DNA of 24,133 nt from Alphaproteobacteria bacterium (lineage in GTDB: Bacteria > Pseudomonadota > Alphaproteobacteria > Rhizobiales > Beijerinckiaceae). The position numbers were made by a program, and so were the translations under genes. The notes below the pieces were generated by a model. That model was not told the origin of the DNA. It did no database searches and saw only the letters and a list, made by a program, of their open reading frames with translations. The DNA is taken from the NCBI GenBank assembly GCA_009920595.1, contig RFZR01000004.1, forward strand, positions 1 through 24,133, written 5' to 3'. This document shows positions 7,918 through 15,549 of this stretch, in pieces (the first letter of the stretch is position 1; every line of letters starts with the position of its first letter).

Positions 7918-8874
7918 ATGGATGACTTAAAAGATCGTGCCATTCCCGATGCGATGTTTGGGAATTGGGTGGATCGGTTAGCGCCTTTTTGGGTGCAGCC
8001 CTATTTGCGATTGGCGCGTTTAGATCGACCGATTGGATGGTGGTTACTCGTTCTACCTTGCTGGTGGTCAGCTGCACTCGTTGCATCCTATCAATCCCGC
8101 GCTTTTCCTGCACTCTCCGATTTGATTTTATTTTTTATTGGTGCTGTCGCCATGCGTGGCGCTGGATCAACTTACAATGACATTGTCGATCGTGATCTTG
8201 ATCGGCGTGTAGCACGCACGCGATCGCGGCCAGTGGCCTCGGGCCAAGTCAGTGTCAAAGCCGCTTCATTGTTTTGCGCGCTGCAATGTTTGATCGGCTT
8301 GCTCGTTTTATTGTCCTTCAACGCCTTTGCCATCGGGCTTGGATTTCTCTCGATGGTGCCGGTGCTCATTTATCCTTTTATGAAGCGCATCACCTCATGG
8401 CCGCAAGCCGTGCTCGGCCTCGCTTTTTCATGGGGCGCTTTGATGGGCTGGGCCACGTCTCAAGGCGCGCTCGCCGCGCCGGCTTTTTGGCTGTATGGCG
8501 CCGCTGTCGCTTGGACCATGGGCTATGACACAATCTATGCCGTCCAAGACATTGAGGATGATGCCATTGCCGGAATCCGCTCGACGGCTCTTCTTTTCGG
8601 CGCACAGACCCCTTTAGCAGTGGGTATCTTTTACGCGCTCGCCAGCCTGATGACTTTCGCCGCGCTGATTTCTGCGGGGGTTGGGTGGGTCGCTTATACA
8701 GGAGCAACTTTGTTTTCTGCCCATCTTTTTCACCAAACGCGCAGAATTCGGCTCAATGATGGGGCTTTGGCGTTGAAACTCTTTCGGTCGAACCGGGATG
8801 CCGGTCTCCTCCTTTTTGCGGGACTTGCGCTTGATGCTGCGGTGCGGCATGTCCTGCCGGGGCTGATCGGCTGA
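7918..8874 (+). CDS. ubiA: 4-hydroxybenzoate polyprenyltransferase
   Basis: An inner-membrane prenyltransferase that attaches the polyprenyl tail to 4-hydroxybenzoate in ubiquinone synthesis. The 318-residue protein has about eight to nine hydrophobic segments and both Asp-rich metal-diphosphate motifs: YNDIVDRDLD at 86-95, followed by RTRSRPVASG, and GYDTIYAVQDIEDD at 202-215. RLDRPIGWWLLVLP (34-47) is typical of the bacterial UbiA subfamily and separates it from the heme O synthase later in this window. The ATG lies 3 bases after the preceding secreted-protein gene. Ubiquinone is the quinone that would feed the bc1 complex and the cox oxidase encoded downstream. Confidence 0.95.
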   Translation: MDDLKDRAIPDAMFGNWVDRLAPFWVQPYLRLARLDRPIGWWLLVLPCWWSAALVASYQSRAFPALSDLILFFIGAVAMRGAGSTYNDIVDRDLDRRVARTRSRPVASGQVSVKAASLFCALQCLIGLLVLLSFNAFAIGLGFLSMVPVLIYPFMKRITSWPQAVLGLAFSWGALMGWATSQGALAAPAFWLYGAAVAWTMGYDTIYAVQDIEDDAIAGIRSTALLFGAQTPLAVGIFYALASLMTFAALISAGVGWVAYTGATLFSAHLFHQTRRIRLNDGALALKLFRSNRDAGLLLFAGLALDAAVRHVLPGLIG

Positions 8875-8920
8875 CCCTTCGGCTGCGCCCAAGGCTAAAG
8901 TCACGAGAAAGGATGATCCG

Positions 8921-9181
8921 ATGTCTGCGACCACGAACCCCGTTCAGGGCAAGCAATTATTGCATCTGGTCTTTGGCGGGGAGCTTGTCGATCTCGACAG
9001 CGTGGACTTCACCGATTTGTCAAAGCTCGATATTGTTGGCATCTTCCCGAATTATGCGTCCGCTCATGCCGCATGGAAAGCCAAAGCGCAGGCCACAGTC
9101 GACAATGCCCATATGCGTTACTTTGTTGTTCATCTTCATCGGTTGCTTGATCCACTCACCTCTGCTGGCGACAAGCACTAA
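8921..9181 (+). CDS. DUF4170 domain protein
   Basis: A small soluble protein of 86 residues (MSATTNPVQGKQLLHLVFGG...). It matches my memory of the DUF4170 family, short alphaproteobacterial proteins found next to Kdo/lipid A genes: GGELVDLDSVDFTDLSKLDI, then a segment with YASAHAAWKAKAQATVDNA, ending with MRYFVVHLHRLLDP. AAAGGA lies at good distance upstream of ATG 8921. It starts 46 bases after ubiA and ends 21 bases before the DUF374 acyltransferase gene. The context suggests a role in lipopolysaccharide assembly or its control, but no biochemical function can be read from sequence. Confidence 0.82.
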   Translation: MSATTNPVQGKQLLHLVFGGELVDLDSVDFTDLSKLDIVGIFPNYASAHAAWKAKAQATVDNAHMRYFVVHLHRLLDPLTSAGDKH

Positions 9182-9202
9182 GGCGCGATTGTTTATTTTC
9201 TG

Positions 9203-9922
9203 ATGTTGAAACGGATCGCCCGCTACCCGCGTCTTCAAGCTGCAATCGGGGCGGTCCTTGCGGGCTATTTGAAATTTGTGCGCGCCACAACACGGTTCAC
9301 ATGGCTTGGCCCTTATCGTGTTGATGATTTGAAAAATGAGGGCGCATTTATTTGTACAATCTGGCATGGCCAAAATTTCATGATCCCACTTGCGATGTGG
9401 GATGGCGCGCGTGTTGCCGTTATGATTACGCGTCATGGCGATGGTGCCGTTGTTGCTGAAGCCTGTGAACGCATGGGCATGACTCCCATTCGTGCCTCCG
9501 GGGGATCACATAAACAGAAAGATGAAAAAGGCGGTGCCGCGGGTTTACGCGCCATGATCACAGCGCTTGATCAGGGATATATTGTTGCGATGACTCCCGA
9601 TGTACCGAAAAACGCACGCGTCGCGGTGCCAGGGATTATTGCGCTTGCCAGACTGTCAGGTCGTCCGATCCGTCCGATTTGTGTCGCAACAACAAATCGA
9701 ATTGATCTTGATAATTGGGATCGAACAAGTTTGTGTTTGCCATTTGGTCGCGGAGCGATTTCAGTCGGCGAGCCGATTCAAATTGCGCGTGATGCCGATG
9801 CGGAGACGCAAGAACAAATCAGGCTAAAACTGGAACGCGATCTTGATGCCATGCATGACGCTGCTTACAGTTTTCTTGGCGCAAAAGATCCGGGTGAAAA
9901 ACTGCGGGCCAATCGCTCATGA
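9203..9922 (+). CDS. DUF374 lysophospholipid acyltransferase family protein
   Basis: A 239-residue member of the DUF374/LPLAT-like family, predicted to transfer an acyl chain onto a lipid substrate at the inner membrane. The N-terminus has a short hydrophobic stretch (about 10-30). Family segments are IWHGQNFMIPL (about 52-62), MITRHGDGAVVAEACERMGM (HGDG is probably the catalytic His-Asp element), an SGGSHKQKDEKGGAAGLRAM loop, and AMTPDVPKNARVAVPGI. The ATG at 9203 has no visible Shine-Dalgarno sequence. Its stop overlaps waaA by 4 bases (ATGA). The lipid A context suggests lipid A or a related lipid as substrate; this is inference. Confidence 0.87.
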   Translation: MLKRIARYPRLQAAIGAVLAGYLKFVRATTRFTWLGPYRVDDLKNEGAFICTIWHGQNFMIPLAMWDGARVAVMITRHGDGAVVAEACERMGMTPIRASGGSHKQKDEKGGAAGLRAMITALDQGYIVAMTPDVPKNARVAVPGIIALARLSGRPIRPICVATTNRIDLDNWDRTSLCLPFGRGAISVGEPIQIARDADAETQEQIRLKLERDLDAMHDAAYSFLGAKDPGEKLRANRS

Positions 9923-11211
9923 CGGTTGAACCTTTAAGCTATCGCTTTTATCGCGCTTTGACGGATGGCGCGCGTCCGCTCGCGCATATGATGTTGCTTG
10001 AGCGCTCGCGTCGAAACAAAGAAGATCGCACGCGTTTAGGAGAGCGTCGCGGGGAAGCGACGCGTAGTCGTCCCGCGGGTCCGCTTGTTTGGGTTCATGG
10101 CGCGAGTGTCGGTGAAAGTCTTTCGCTTCTGCCCATTATTGAAGCGCTGGCTGCTGAAGATTATTCGGTTGTTGTCACATCAGGCACAGTGACATCCGCG
10201 CAAGTTTTGGCCCGACGCCTTCCGGAAGGATCGACGCATCAATATATGCCGCTTGATGTCTCGCGCTATGTGGATCGCTTTCTTGATCATTGGCGTCCGG
10301 ATCTTGCGATTTTTGCCGAGTCCGAAATTTGGCCCAATATGTTATGCCAAGCGCATCAACGCGGCATTCCGCTTGTGCTCGTGAATGCGCGTATGTCGGC
10401 GCGCAGCTTTCGTCGTTGGTCGCAAATGCGTTCGCTCGCGACTTATCTCTTCACGCGCTTTGATTTATGTCTCGCGCAATCGCAAGCTGATGCCGAACGC
10501 CTTGTGCGTCTCGGTGCGCCGCGTGTCACTGTAACCGGCAATTTGAAATTTGATTCTGTCCCTCCACCGGCTTCTGCTGTTGCGGTTGCGGGCATGAATG
10601 ATTTGATTGGTGGAAGGCCTGTGTGGTTGGCCGCCTCAACTCATGCCGGTGAAGAGCTTCTTGTGATTGAAGCGCATCGGCGTTTGGCGCAGCGTTATCC
10701 TGATCTTTTGACCATCATCGCGCCGCGTCATCCGGAACGCGGACGTGAAATTTACTCTGCATCCGCGCGTCAAGGATTGCGCGCATCGCAACGCGCGCTT
10801 GGTCTTCAACCTGATACAGCAACCGATATTTACATTGCCGATACGATCGGTGAGATGGGTTTATTTTATCGCATCGCTCCGATCGTGTTTCTTGGCGGAT
10901 CGCTTGTACCGCATGGCGGACAAAATCCGATTGAACCGGCAAAGCTTGGCGCAGTGCTCATTCACGGACCGCATATTCATAATTTCGACGAGGTCTATGC
11001 CGCACTTGAACATGCGGGCGGGGCCTATCAAGTCAATGGTGCCGACGAACTCGCGGCAACGCTTGATCATTTGATTGATGATCAGATAACGCGTGAAGAT
11101 GTGGCTCAACGTGGTACAAAAGCCGTGATGTCTCTTGGTGGGGCGCTTCGTAAAACCATGATGGAGATCGCGCCCTATCTCCTCAAAATGCATCTTGGAA
11201 ATCGGCCATGA
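9919..11211 (+). CDS. waaA: 3-deoxy-D-manno-octulosonic acid (Kdo) transferase
   Basis: GT30 glycosyltransferase that adds Kdo from CMP-Kdo to the lipid IVA precursor on the cytoplasmic face of the inner membrane. The 430-residue protein has the N-terminal Kdo-transferase domain with PLVWVHGASVGE (55-66; E66 matches the catalytic-base position), AIFAESEIWPNM and LVNARMSARSF. The C-terminal half has LVTVTGNLKFD-like and IIAPRHPERG segments and GGSLVPHGGQNPIEPAKLGA, the nucleotide-sugar site. It overlaps the acyltransferase gene by 4 bases and lpxK by 4 bases, so translation of the three is probably coupled. The number of Kdo units it adds cannot be told. Confidence 0.95.
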   Translation: MTVEPLSYRFYRALTDGARPLAHMMLLERSRRNKEDRTRLGERRGEATRSRPAGPLVWVHGASVGESLSLLPIIEALAAEDYSVVVTSGTVTSAQVLARRLPEGSTHQYMPLDVSRYVDRFLDHWRPDLAIFAESEIWPNMLCQAHQRGIPLVLVNARMSARSFRRWSQMRSLATYLFTRFDLCLAQSQADAERLVRLGAPRVTVTGNLKFDSVPPPASAVAVAGMNDLIGGRPVWLAASTHAGEELLVIEAHRRLAQRYPDLLTIIAPRHPERGREIYSASARQGLRASQRALGLQPDTATDIYIADTIGEMGLFYRIAPIVFLGGSLVPHGGQNPIEPAKLGAVLIHGPHIHNFDEVYAALEHAGGAYQVNGADELAATLDHLIDDQITREDVAQRGTKAVMSLGGALRKTMMEIAPYLLKMHLGNRP

Positions 11212-12191
11212 TGAAAGCGCCGGCGTTTTGGTGGGAAAAACCGGGACCGCTCGCTCATCTCTTGTCGCCTCTTGCTGCGTTTTATGGTGCGGTGGCGGCT
11301 TCGCGCCTGAAACAGTTTGGAACGCGCGCGCCGTGTCCTGTCATTTGCATCGGCAATTTTGTAGCAGGGGGTGCGGGCAAAACTCCTCTCGCTTTGGCTG
11401 TCGCACAGCTTCTTAAAGCTGAAGGTGAAAAGCCCGTTTTCTTAAGTCGCGGTCATGGTGGAACGCTCACCGGTCCCGTGCTTGTTGATGAAGTTCAGCA
11501 TGGTCCGCATGACGTGGGTGACGAGCCGCTTCTGCTTGCGCGTTCTGCGCCAACGATCATTGCGCGGGATCGTGTTGCCGGAGCTTTTCTTGCGGCACGT
11601 CACGGCACCATCATCATCATGGATGACGGGATGCAAAATCCGTCACTACAAAAAGATTTAACAGTGGCTGTGATTGATGCAGGTCAAGCGCTTGGCAATG
11701 GGTTGTGTTTGCCCGCAGGTCCGTTGCGCGCGCCGCTTGAAGCGCAACTACCGCTTGTTGATCTTTGTGTGGTTGTCGGTGGCCAAGTGCCTCAGAGCAT
11801 CACGCAGACTTTCAAAGAGCGTGTGATGTCCGCGCGTCTTGTGCCGGATGCCGGAATGGCGGCTGCGCTCAAAGGCCGGGCGGTCCATGCCTTTTGCGGT
11901 ATCGGGCGGCCACAGAAATTTGAACAAAGTTTGCGCGATTGCGGCGTCAAACTTATTCGCAGCGATGCTTATCCGGATCATCATATGTTTTCGCGCATCG
12001 AGATTGAAAAGCTTGTTGCCGAAGCGCGACGCAACCATGCTTTGCCGATAACAACCGCAAAGGATCATGTGCGGATTGTTGCGGCTGCGCCTGATCTTGC
12101 CGATAAAATTGCAGTGTTACCTGTTACGCTTGTCTTTGATCACGAAGATCAGATACGCGAGATTTTGAACATGCGTTTGAGAGCGCGTTAG
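11208..12191 (+). CDS. lpxK: Tetraacyldisaccharide 4'-kinase
   Basis: Phosphorylates the 4' position of the tetraacyldisaccharide to give lipid IVA, the acceptor for WaaA, at the inner membrane. The 327-residue protein has a hydrophobic N-terminal region (about 13-33), the P-loop CIGNFVAGGAGKTP (47-60; K58, T59), and later IIIMDDGMQNPSLQKDL, equivalent to the family's DDGfQh motif, with Asn in place of the usual His. YPDHHMFSRIEIEKL and PITTAKDHVRI are in the C-terminal half. The start ATG at 11208 overlaps the waaA stop; a second ATG at 11211 is also possible. Its TAG stop overlaps the stop of the convergent DUF2093 gene. Confidence 0.94.
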   Translation: MMKAPAFWWEKPGPLAHLLSPLAAFYGAVAASRLKQFGTRAPCPVICIGNFVAGGAGKTPLALAVAQLLKAEGEKPVFLSRGHGGTLTGPVLVDEVQHGPHDVGDEPLLLARSAPTIIARDRVAGAFLAARHGTIIIMDDGMQNPSLQKDLTVAVIDAGQALGNGLCLPAGPLRAPLEAQLPLVDLCVVVGGQVPQSITQTFKERVMSARLVPDAGMAAALKGRAVHAFCGIGRPQKFEQSLRDCGVKLIRSDAYPDHHMFSRIEIEKLVAEARRNHALPITTAKDHVRIVAAAPDLADKIAVLPVTLVFDHEDQIREILNMRLRAR

Positions 12192-12409
12192 GGCTTCGGT
12201 TTCGCGCCAATCGCCATCAACACCGCGTCACGGCTGGAATAGGCTTCTTGCCGCGCGACATTCCAATAGCGCAACTCATCAAGCGGAATAGGATCCTTGG
12301 TGATCGCGCAGCGCACGAATTTCCCAGGCTTGATGACGCGAAAATCGCCGTCGAGAAATTCAACAACGGCTTCATCGCGAGAGACTGAGGGGTCGATCCG
12401 GTTAAGCAT
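12188..12409 (-). CDS. DUF2093 domain protein
   Basis: A 73-residue soluble protein (MLNRIDPSVSRDEAVVEFLD...) that fits the DUF2093 family of alphaproteobacteria: VVEFLDGDFRVIKPGKFVRC, then AITKDPIPLDELRYWNVARQ, then EAYSSRDAVLMA. No catalytic or binding motif is evident; only one Cys is present. It lies 12 bases after xseA on the same strand, so it is probably co-transcribed with it, and it converges on lpxK with stop codons overlapping (bases 12188-12191). Placement of DUF2093 next to lpxK is a recurring arrangement in Rhizobiales as I recall. Function unknown. Confidence 0.85.
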   Translation of the reverse strand: MLNRIDPSVSRDEAVVEFLDGDFRVIKPGKFVRCAITKDPIPLDELRYWNVARQEAYSSRDAVLMAIGAKPKP

Positions 12410-12421
12410 AGTCCCGCTTCT

Positions 12422-13873
12422 TTACGCTTTTGCTTTGCTTTTCGCAATCGCGTCGATGCTGCCATCGGCAAAGCGTAAGGCCATTTCATCGCCCGTTTTG
12501 ATGGCTTTGGCTGAGCGAATGGGTGCGCCTTTCGGGTCAAGGACCAACGCAAAACCTCTTTCGAGCACGCCTTGAAAAGACAAGCTCTTGAGGAGCGGCG
12601 TTAAACCCAGAAGTTTTGTGCGCTTTCGTTCGACAAGACGATCAAGCCCTTTCCGAGCGCGCGCGGATAATTCGATGAGTTTTTCATGCTCACGGGTTAG
12701 GCGTTGTTTCTCAGCGCGCAAAATGGCGCCTCTCGCAGCACCCAAACGTCCCTGCAACCCGGAGATATGGGCGCGATAGCCGGAGAGCCGCGCCTGCGGC
12801 GAAAGCTTCAATAAACGACGCGATAAATCCGTGAGGCGTGTGCGATGGCGTGAAGCGTTGCGTTCAAGCCCGCGCCCGAGACGTTCGCTTGCCAGATCGA
12901 GTCTTTGACGCGGGATCGCCACAAGCGCATCGGGCGATGGCAGCGCACGATAAGCGGCGCGGAGTTCAGTCTTACGGCGGTCAAGAAGGCGTTGTGTTGA
13001 TTGCATCACACGACGGCCAAGATCTCGTGTCTGCCCGAGAAGCTCGAGCCTGACAGGCACCGCCATTTCAGCCGCACCTGTGGGTGTTGGTGCGCGTTTG
13101 TCAGCAGCAAAATCAATCAGCGTTGTATCGGTTTCATGACCGACAGCAGCAATTAAGGGGATCATGCTGTTGGCTGCCGCGCGCACAACGATCTCTTCAT
13201 TAAAACTCCAGAGATCTTCAAGCGAGCCACCACCGCGCGCGACAATCAACAAATCCGGTTTTGGAATTGCACTCTCTTCGGGCAAGGCATTGAAGCCTTC
13301 AATCGCGCGCGCGATTTCTTCTGCGCTGCCCTCGCCTTGCACGCGCACCGGCCAGACAATCACATGGCGCGGAAAACGATCTTCAAGCCGATGAAGAATA
13401 TCGCGGATCACGGCGCCAGTCGGCGATGTCACAACGCCAATCACTGTGGGGAGAAACGGCAGAAGTTGTTTGCGTGCGGGATCGAAGAGTCCCTCCGCTT
13501 CAAGGCGCCGGCGTCTTTCATCAAGTTGTGCGAGTAACGCACCAACGCCCGCGGGTTCCAACGCTTCAATGACGATCTGATAACTCGATTTCAGCGGATA
13601 GGATGTGACCTTGCCGGTCGCGATCACTTCGAGCCCTTCTTCAGGACGAAAGCGTAATTTTCCAAAAACGCCTTTCCAAATCACTGCATCGATTTTGGCG
13701 GTGGCGTCTTTGATCGAGAAATAGACATGGCCAGAAGAGTGCGGCCCACGATAGCCTGTCACTTCGCCACGAATGCGGACATGGCCAAATTCGCCTTCAA
13801 GCATGCGTTTCAACGCGCCTGAAAGCTCGGAAACGGACCATTCCGCTAGATTGGACTCGTTTTTGTCAGCCAT
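12422..13873 (-). CDS. xseA: Exodeoxyribonuclease VII large subunit
   Basis: Catalytic subunit of exonuclease VII, which degrades single-stranded DNA from both ends together with several XseB subunits. The 483-residue product has an N-terminal OB fold (about 10-108, with VRIRGEVTGYRGPHSSGHVY) and the catalytic core with TSPTGAVIRD (149-158), ARGGGSLEDLWSFNEE (212-227), VGHETDTTL (244-252) and RAPTPTGAAE (260-269). A long basic helical region (about 280-430) is the predicted coiled-coil XseB-binding part. xseB is not in this window. ATG at 13873 gives the family N-terminus WSVSELSGALKRMLE close to the start, but no Shine-Dalgarno is visible and a GC hairpin abuts it. Confidence 0.95.
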   Translation of the reverse strand: MADKNESNLAEWSVSELSGALKRMLEGEFGHVRIRGEVTGYRGPHSSGHVYFSIKDATAKIDAVIWKGVFGKLRFRPEEGLEVIATGKVTSYPLKSSYQIVIEALEPAGVGALLAQLDERRRRLEAEGLFDPARKQLLPFLPTVIGVVTSPTGAVIRDILHRLEDRFPRHVIVWPVRVQGEGSAEEIARAIEGFNALPEESAIPKPDLLIVARGGGSLEDLWSFNEEIVVRAAANSMIPLIAAVGHETDTTLIDFAADKRAPTPTGAAEMAVPVRLELLGQTRDLGRRVMQSTQRLLDRRKTELRAAYRALPSPDALVAIPRQRLDLASERLGRGLERNASRHRTRLTDLSRRLLKLSPQARLSGYRAHISGLQGRLGAARGAILRAEKQRLTREHEKLIELSARARKGLDRLVERKRTKLLGLTPLLKSLSFQGVLERGFALVLDPKGAPIRSAKAIKTGDEMALRFADGSIDAIAKSKAKA

Positions 13874-13876
13874 AAG

Positions 13877-13894
13877 GCGCGCACTCTAGCGCGC
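13877..13894. repeat. GC hairpin immediately before the xseA start codon
   Basis: GCGCGC at 13877-13882 and again at 13889-13894, separated by ACTCTA, can fold as a 6-bp hairpin. In xseA orientation only three bases separate it from the ATG, so it occupies the place where a Shine-Dalgarno would be. It may limit xseA translation, or be a chance product of GCGC-rich sequence. Confidence 0.4.
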
Positions 13895-13921
13895 GATTCG
13901 GTTGAAGGGGAGGGCAACAGT

Positions 13922-13959
13922 CCCCCTTACCCTTTTCTTTTTGGGGTTGGGTAAGGGGG
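13922..13959 (-). terminator. Hairpin downstream of gcvPB, possible terminator
   Basis: CCCCCTTACCC at 13922-13932 and GGGTAAGGGGG at 13949-13959 form a perfect 11-bp stem with a 16-base loop. It lies 12 bases beyond the gcvPB stop and before xseA on the same strand. No clear U-tract follows on the minus strand, so it may protect the 3' end or end transcription with help, rather than act as a classical intrinsic terminator. Confidence 0.5.
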
Positions 13960-13971
13960 TCATGTCTTGAA

Positions 13972-15549
13972 TTACTCCGCAGCCTCAAGAATGGGCTGAG
14001 GCGGTAGCCATTTAAGAACCGGCGAACGCGCGGCGCGTGTTTCATCAAGCCGCCGCATCGGCGCATGATAGGGTGCTCCCGTGAAACGGTCTGTATCACC
14101 ACGTTTCGCCGCAATTGCCAGATCACGCAATGTCGCGATGAACAAATCAAGCGATGCGCGGCTTTCGCTTTCGGTTGGTTCGATCAACATCGCGCCATGA
14201 ACAACGAGGGGGAAATACATCGTCATCGGATGATACCCTTCATCAATCATCGCTTTAGCGAAATCGAGCGTCGAAACACCCGTATCTTTCAGCCAGGTGT
14301 CATCAAACAAGACTTCATGCATACAAGGCTTGTTGCCGAAGGGCAGCGACATCAGATCAGCAAGACATGCGCGAACATAATTGGCGTTCAACACGGCATC
14401 TTCGGAGGCCTGCTTCATGCCATCCGCGCCATGCGAGAGCATGTAAGACAAAGCGCGCACATACATGCCCATCTGCCCATGAAACGCTGTCATGCGGCCA
14501 AAGGGATGCGCGCCATGCTTCTTGGCTTCTGCTTCATCTTCGACAAGCTGCAAGCCTGCATCAGTTTTGCGGATGAAGGGCACTGGCGCAAAAGGTGCCA
14601 AACGCTCCGACAACACAACCGGACCTGAGCCAGGTCCGCCACCCCCATGCGGTGTTGAGAAAGTCTTGTGAAGATTGATATGCATTGCATCAACACCGAG
14701 ATCACCCGGTCGCGCCTTGCCAACAATCGCGTTGAAATTCGCGCCATCAGCGTAGAAATAGCCGCCCGCTTTGTGAACGGCATCGGCAATGGCGACGACA
14801 TCTTTTTCAAAAAGACCGCACGTGTTCGGATTGGTGAGCATGATCGCAGCTGTGTCAGGGCCTGCGAGCTCTGCAACGACTTGCGGATCCACGGTTCCAT
14901 CTTCGCGCACTGGCACGGAGCGCACATCAAAATGAATGAGCGCCGCTGTTGCGGGGTTTGTGCCATGTGCTGAATCGGGAACGAGCACGACTTTACGTGT
15001 GGCTTCTTCACCACGCGCGATGATCGCGGCCTTGATCGCCATCAAACCGCAAAGCTCGCCATGTGCGCCGGCCTTCGGCGACATTGCTACCGCATCCATG
15101 CCCGTGAGTGTCACAAGCCAATGTGCAAGCGTGTCGATGAGTTCAAGCGCACCCTGCACGGTTGATTGCGGCTGCAAGGGATGCACATCCGAGAAGCCGG
15201 GAAGTCGCGCCATTTTCTCGTTAAGGCGTGGATTATGTTTCATCGTGCATGAACCCAAAGGAAAGAGCCCTGAGTCGATGCCATAATTTTTTTGCGACAG
15301 ACGCACATAATGGCGCATGGTTTCGGGTTCCGAAAGGCCCGGCAATCCAATTGGTGCTTTGCGCTCGAAAGCGCCGAGCTTTTTGTGATGCGGTGCGGGC
15401 GCATCAATATCTACGCCCGTTTGATCCATGCTGCCGATTTCAAAAATCAACGGCTCGATTTGCTGGAGCGCGCGATTGCCGGTGAAGGTCTTATGAATAA
15501 CGGTTGAGTCGCTACCGGGTGCTGTGGGACGTCCTTGACGATTTAACAT
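13972..15549 (-). CDS. gcvPB: Glycine dehydrogenase (decarboxylating) subunit 2
   Basis: PLP-bearing half of the two-chain P-protein, which decarboxylates glycine and passes the aminomethyl group to the lipoyl arm of GcvH. The 525-residue product has the PLP lysine at K295 in INLHKTFSTPHGGGGPG, preceded by YADGANFNAI (265-274), plus SGLFPLGSCTMKHNPR (93-108) and DSAHGTNPA (192-200). It is the two-chain form rather than the single long GcvP found in many enterics. Its ATG shares one base with the gcvPA stop (TAATG), an arrangement that favours coupled, equimolar synthesis of the two subunits. It is the last gene of the gcv cluster. Confidence 0.97.
   Translation of the reverse strand: MLNRQGRPTAPGSDSTVIHKTFTGNRALQQIEPLIFEIGSMDQTGVDIDAPAPHHKKLGAFERKAPIGLPGLSEPETMRHYVRLSQKNYGIDSGLFPLGSCTMKHNPRLNEKMARLPGFSDVHPLQPQSTVQGALELIDTLAHWLVTLTGMDAVAMSPKAGAHGELCGLMAIKAAIIARGEEATRKVVLVPDSAHGTNPATAALIHFDVRSVPVREDGTVDPQVVAELAGPDTAAIMLTNPNTCGLFEKDVVAIADAVHKAGGYFYADGANFNAIVGKARPGDLGVDAMHINLHKTFSTPHGGGGPGSGPVVLSERLAPFAPVPFIRKTDAGLQLVEDEAEAKKHGAHPFGRMTAFHGQMGMYVRALSYMLSHGADGMKQASEDAVLNANYVRACLADLMSLPFGNKPCMHEVLFDDTWLKDTGVSTLDFAKAMIDEGYHPMTMYFPLVVHGAMLIEPTESESRASLDLFIATLRDLAIAAKRGDTDRFTGAPYHAPMRRLDETRAARSPVLKWLPPQPILEAAE

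Noticed and set aside
14065..14628. Open frame of 187 codons on the plus strand opposite gcvPB
   Set aside because: Antisense shadow of gcvPB with no motif or ribosome-binding site.
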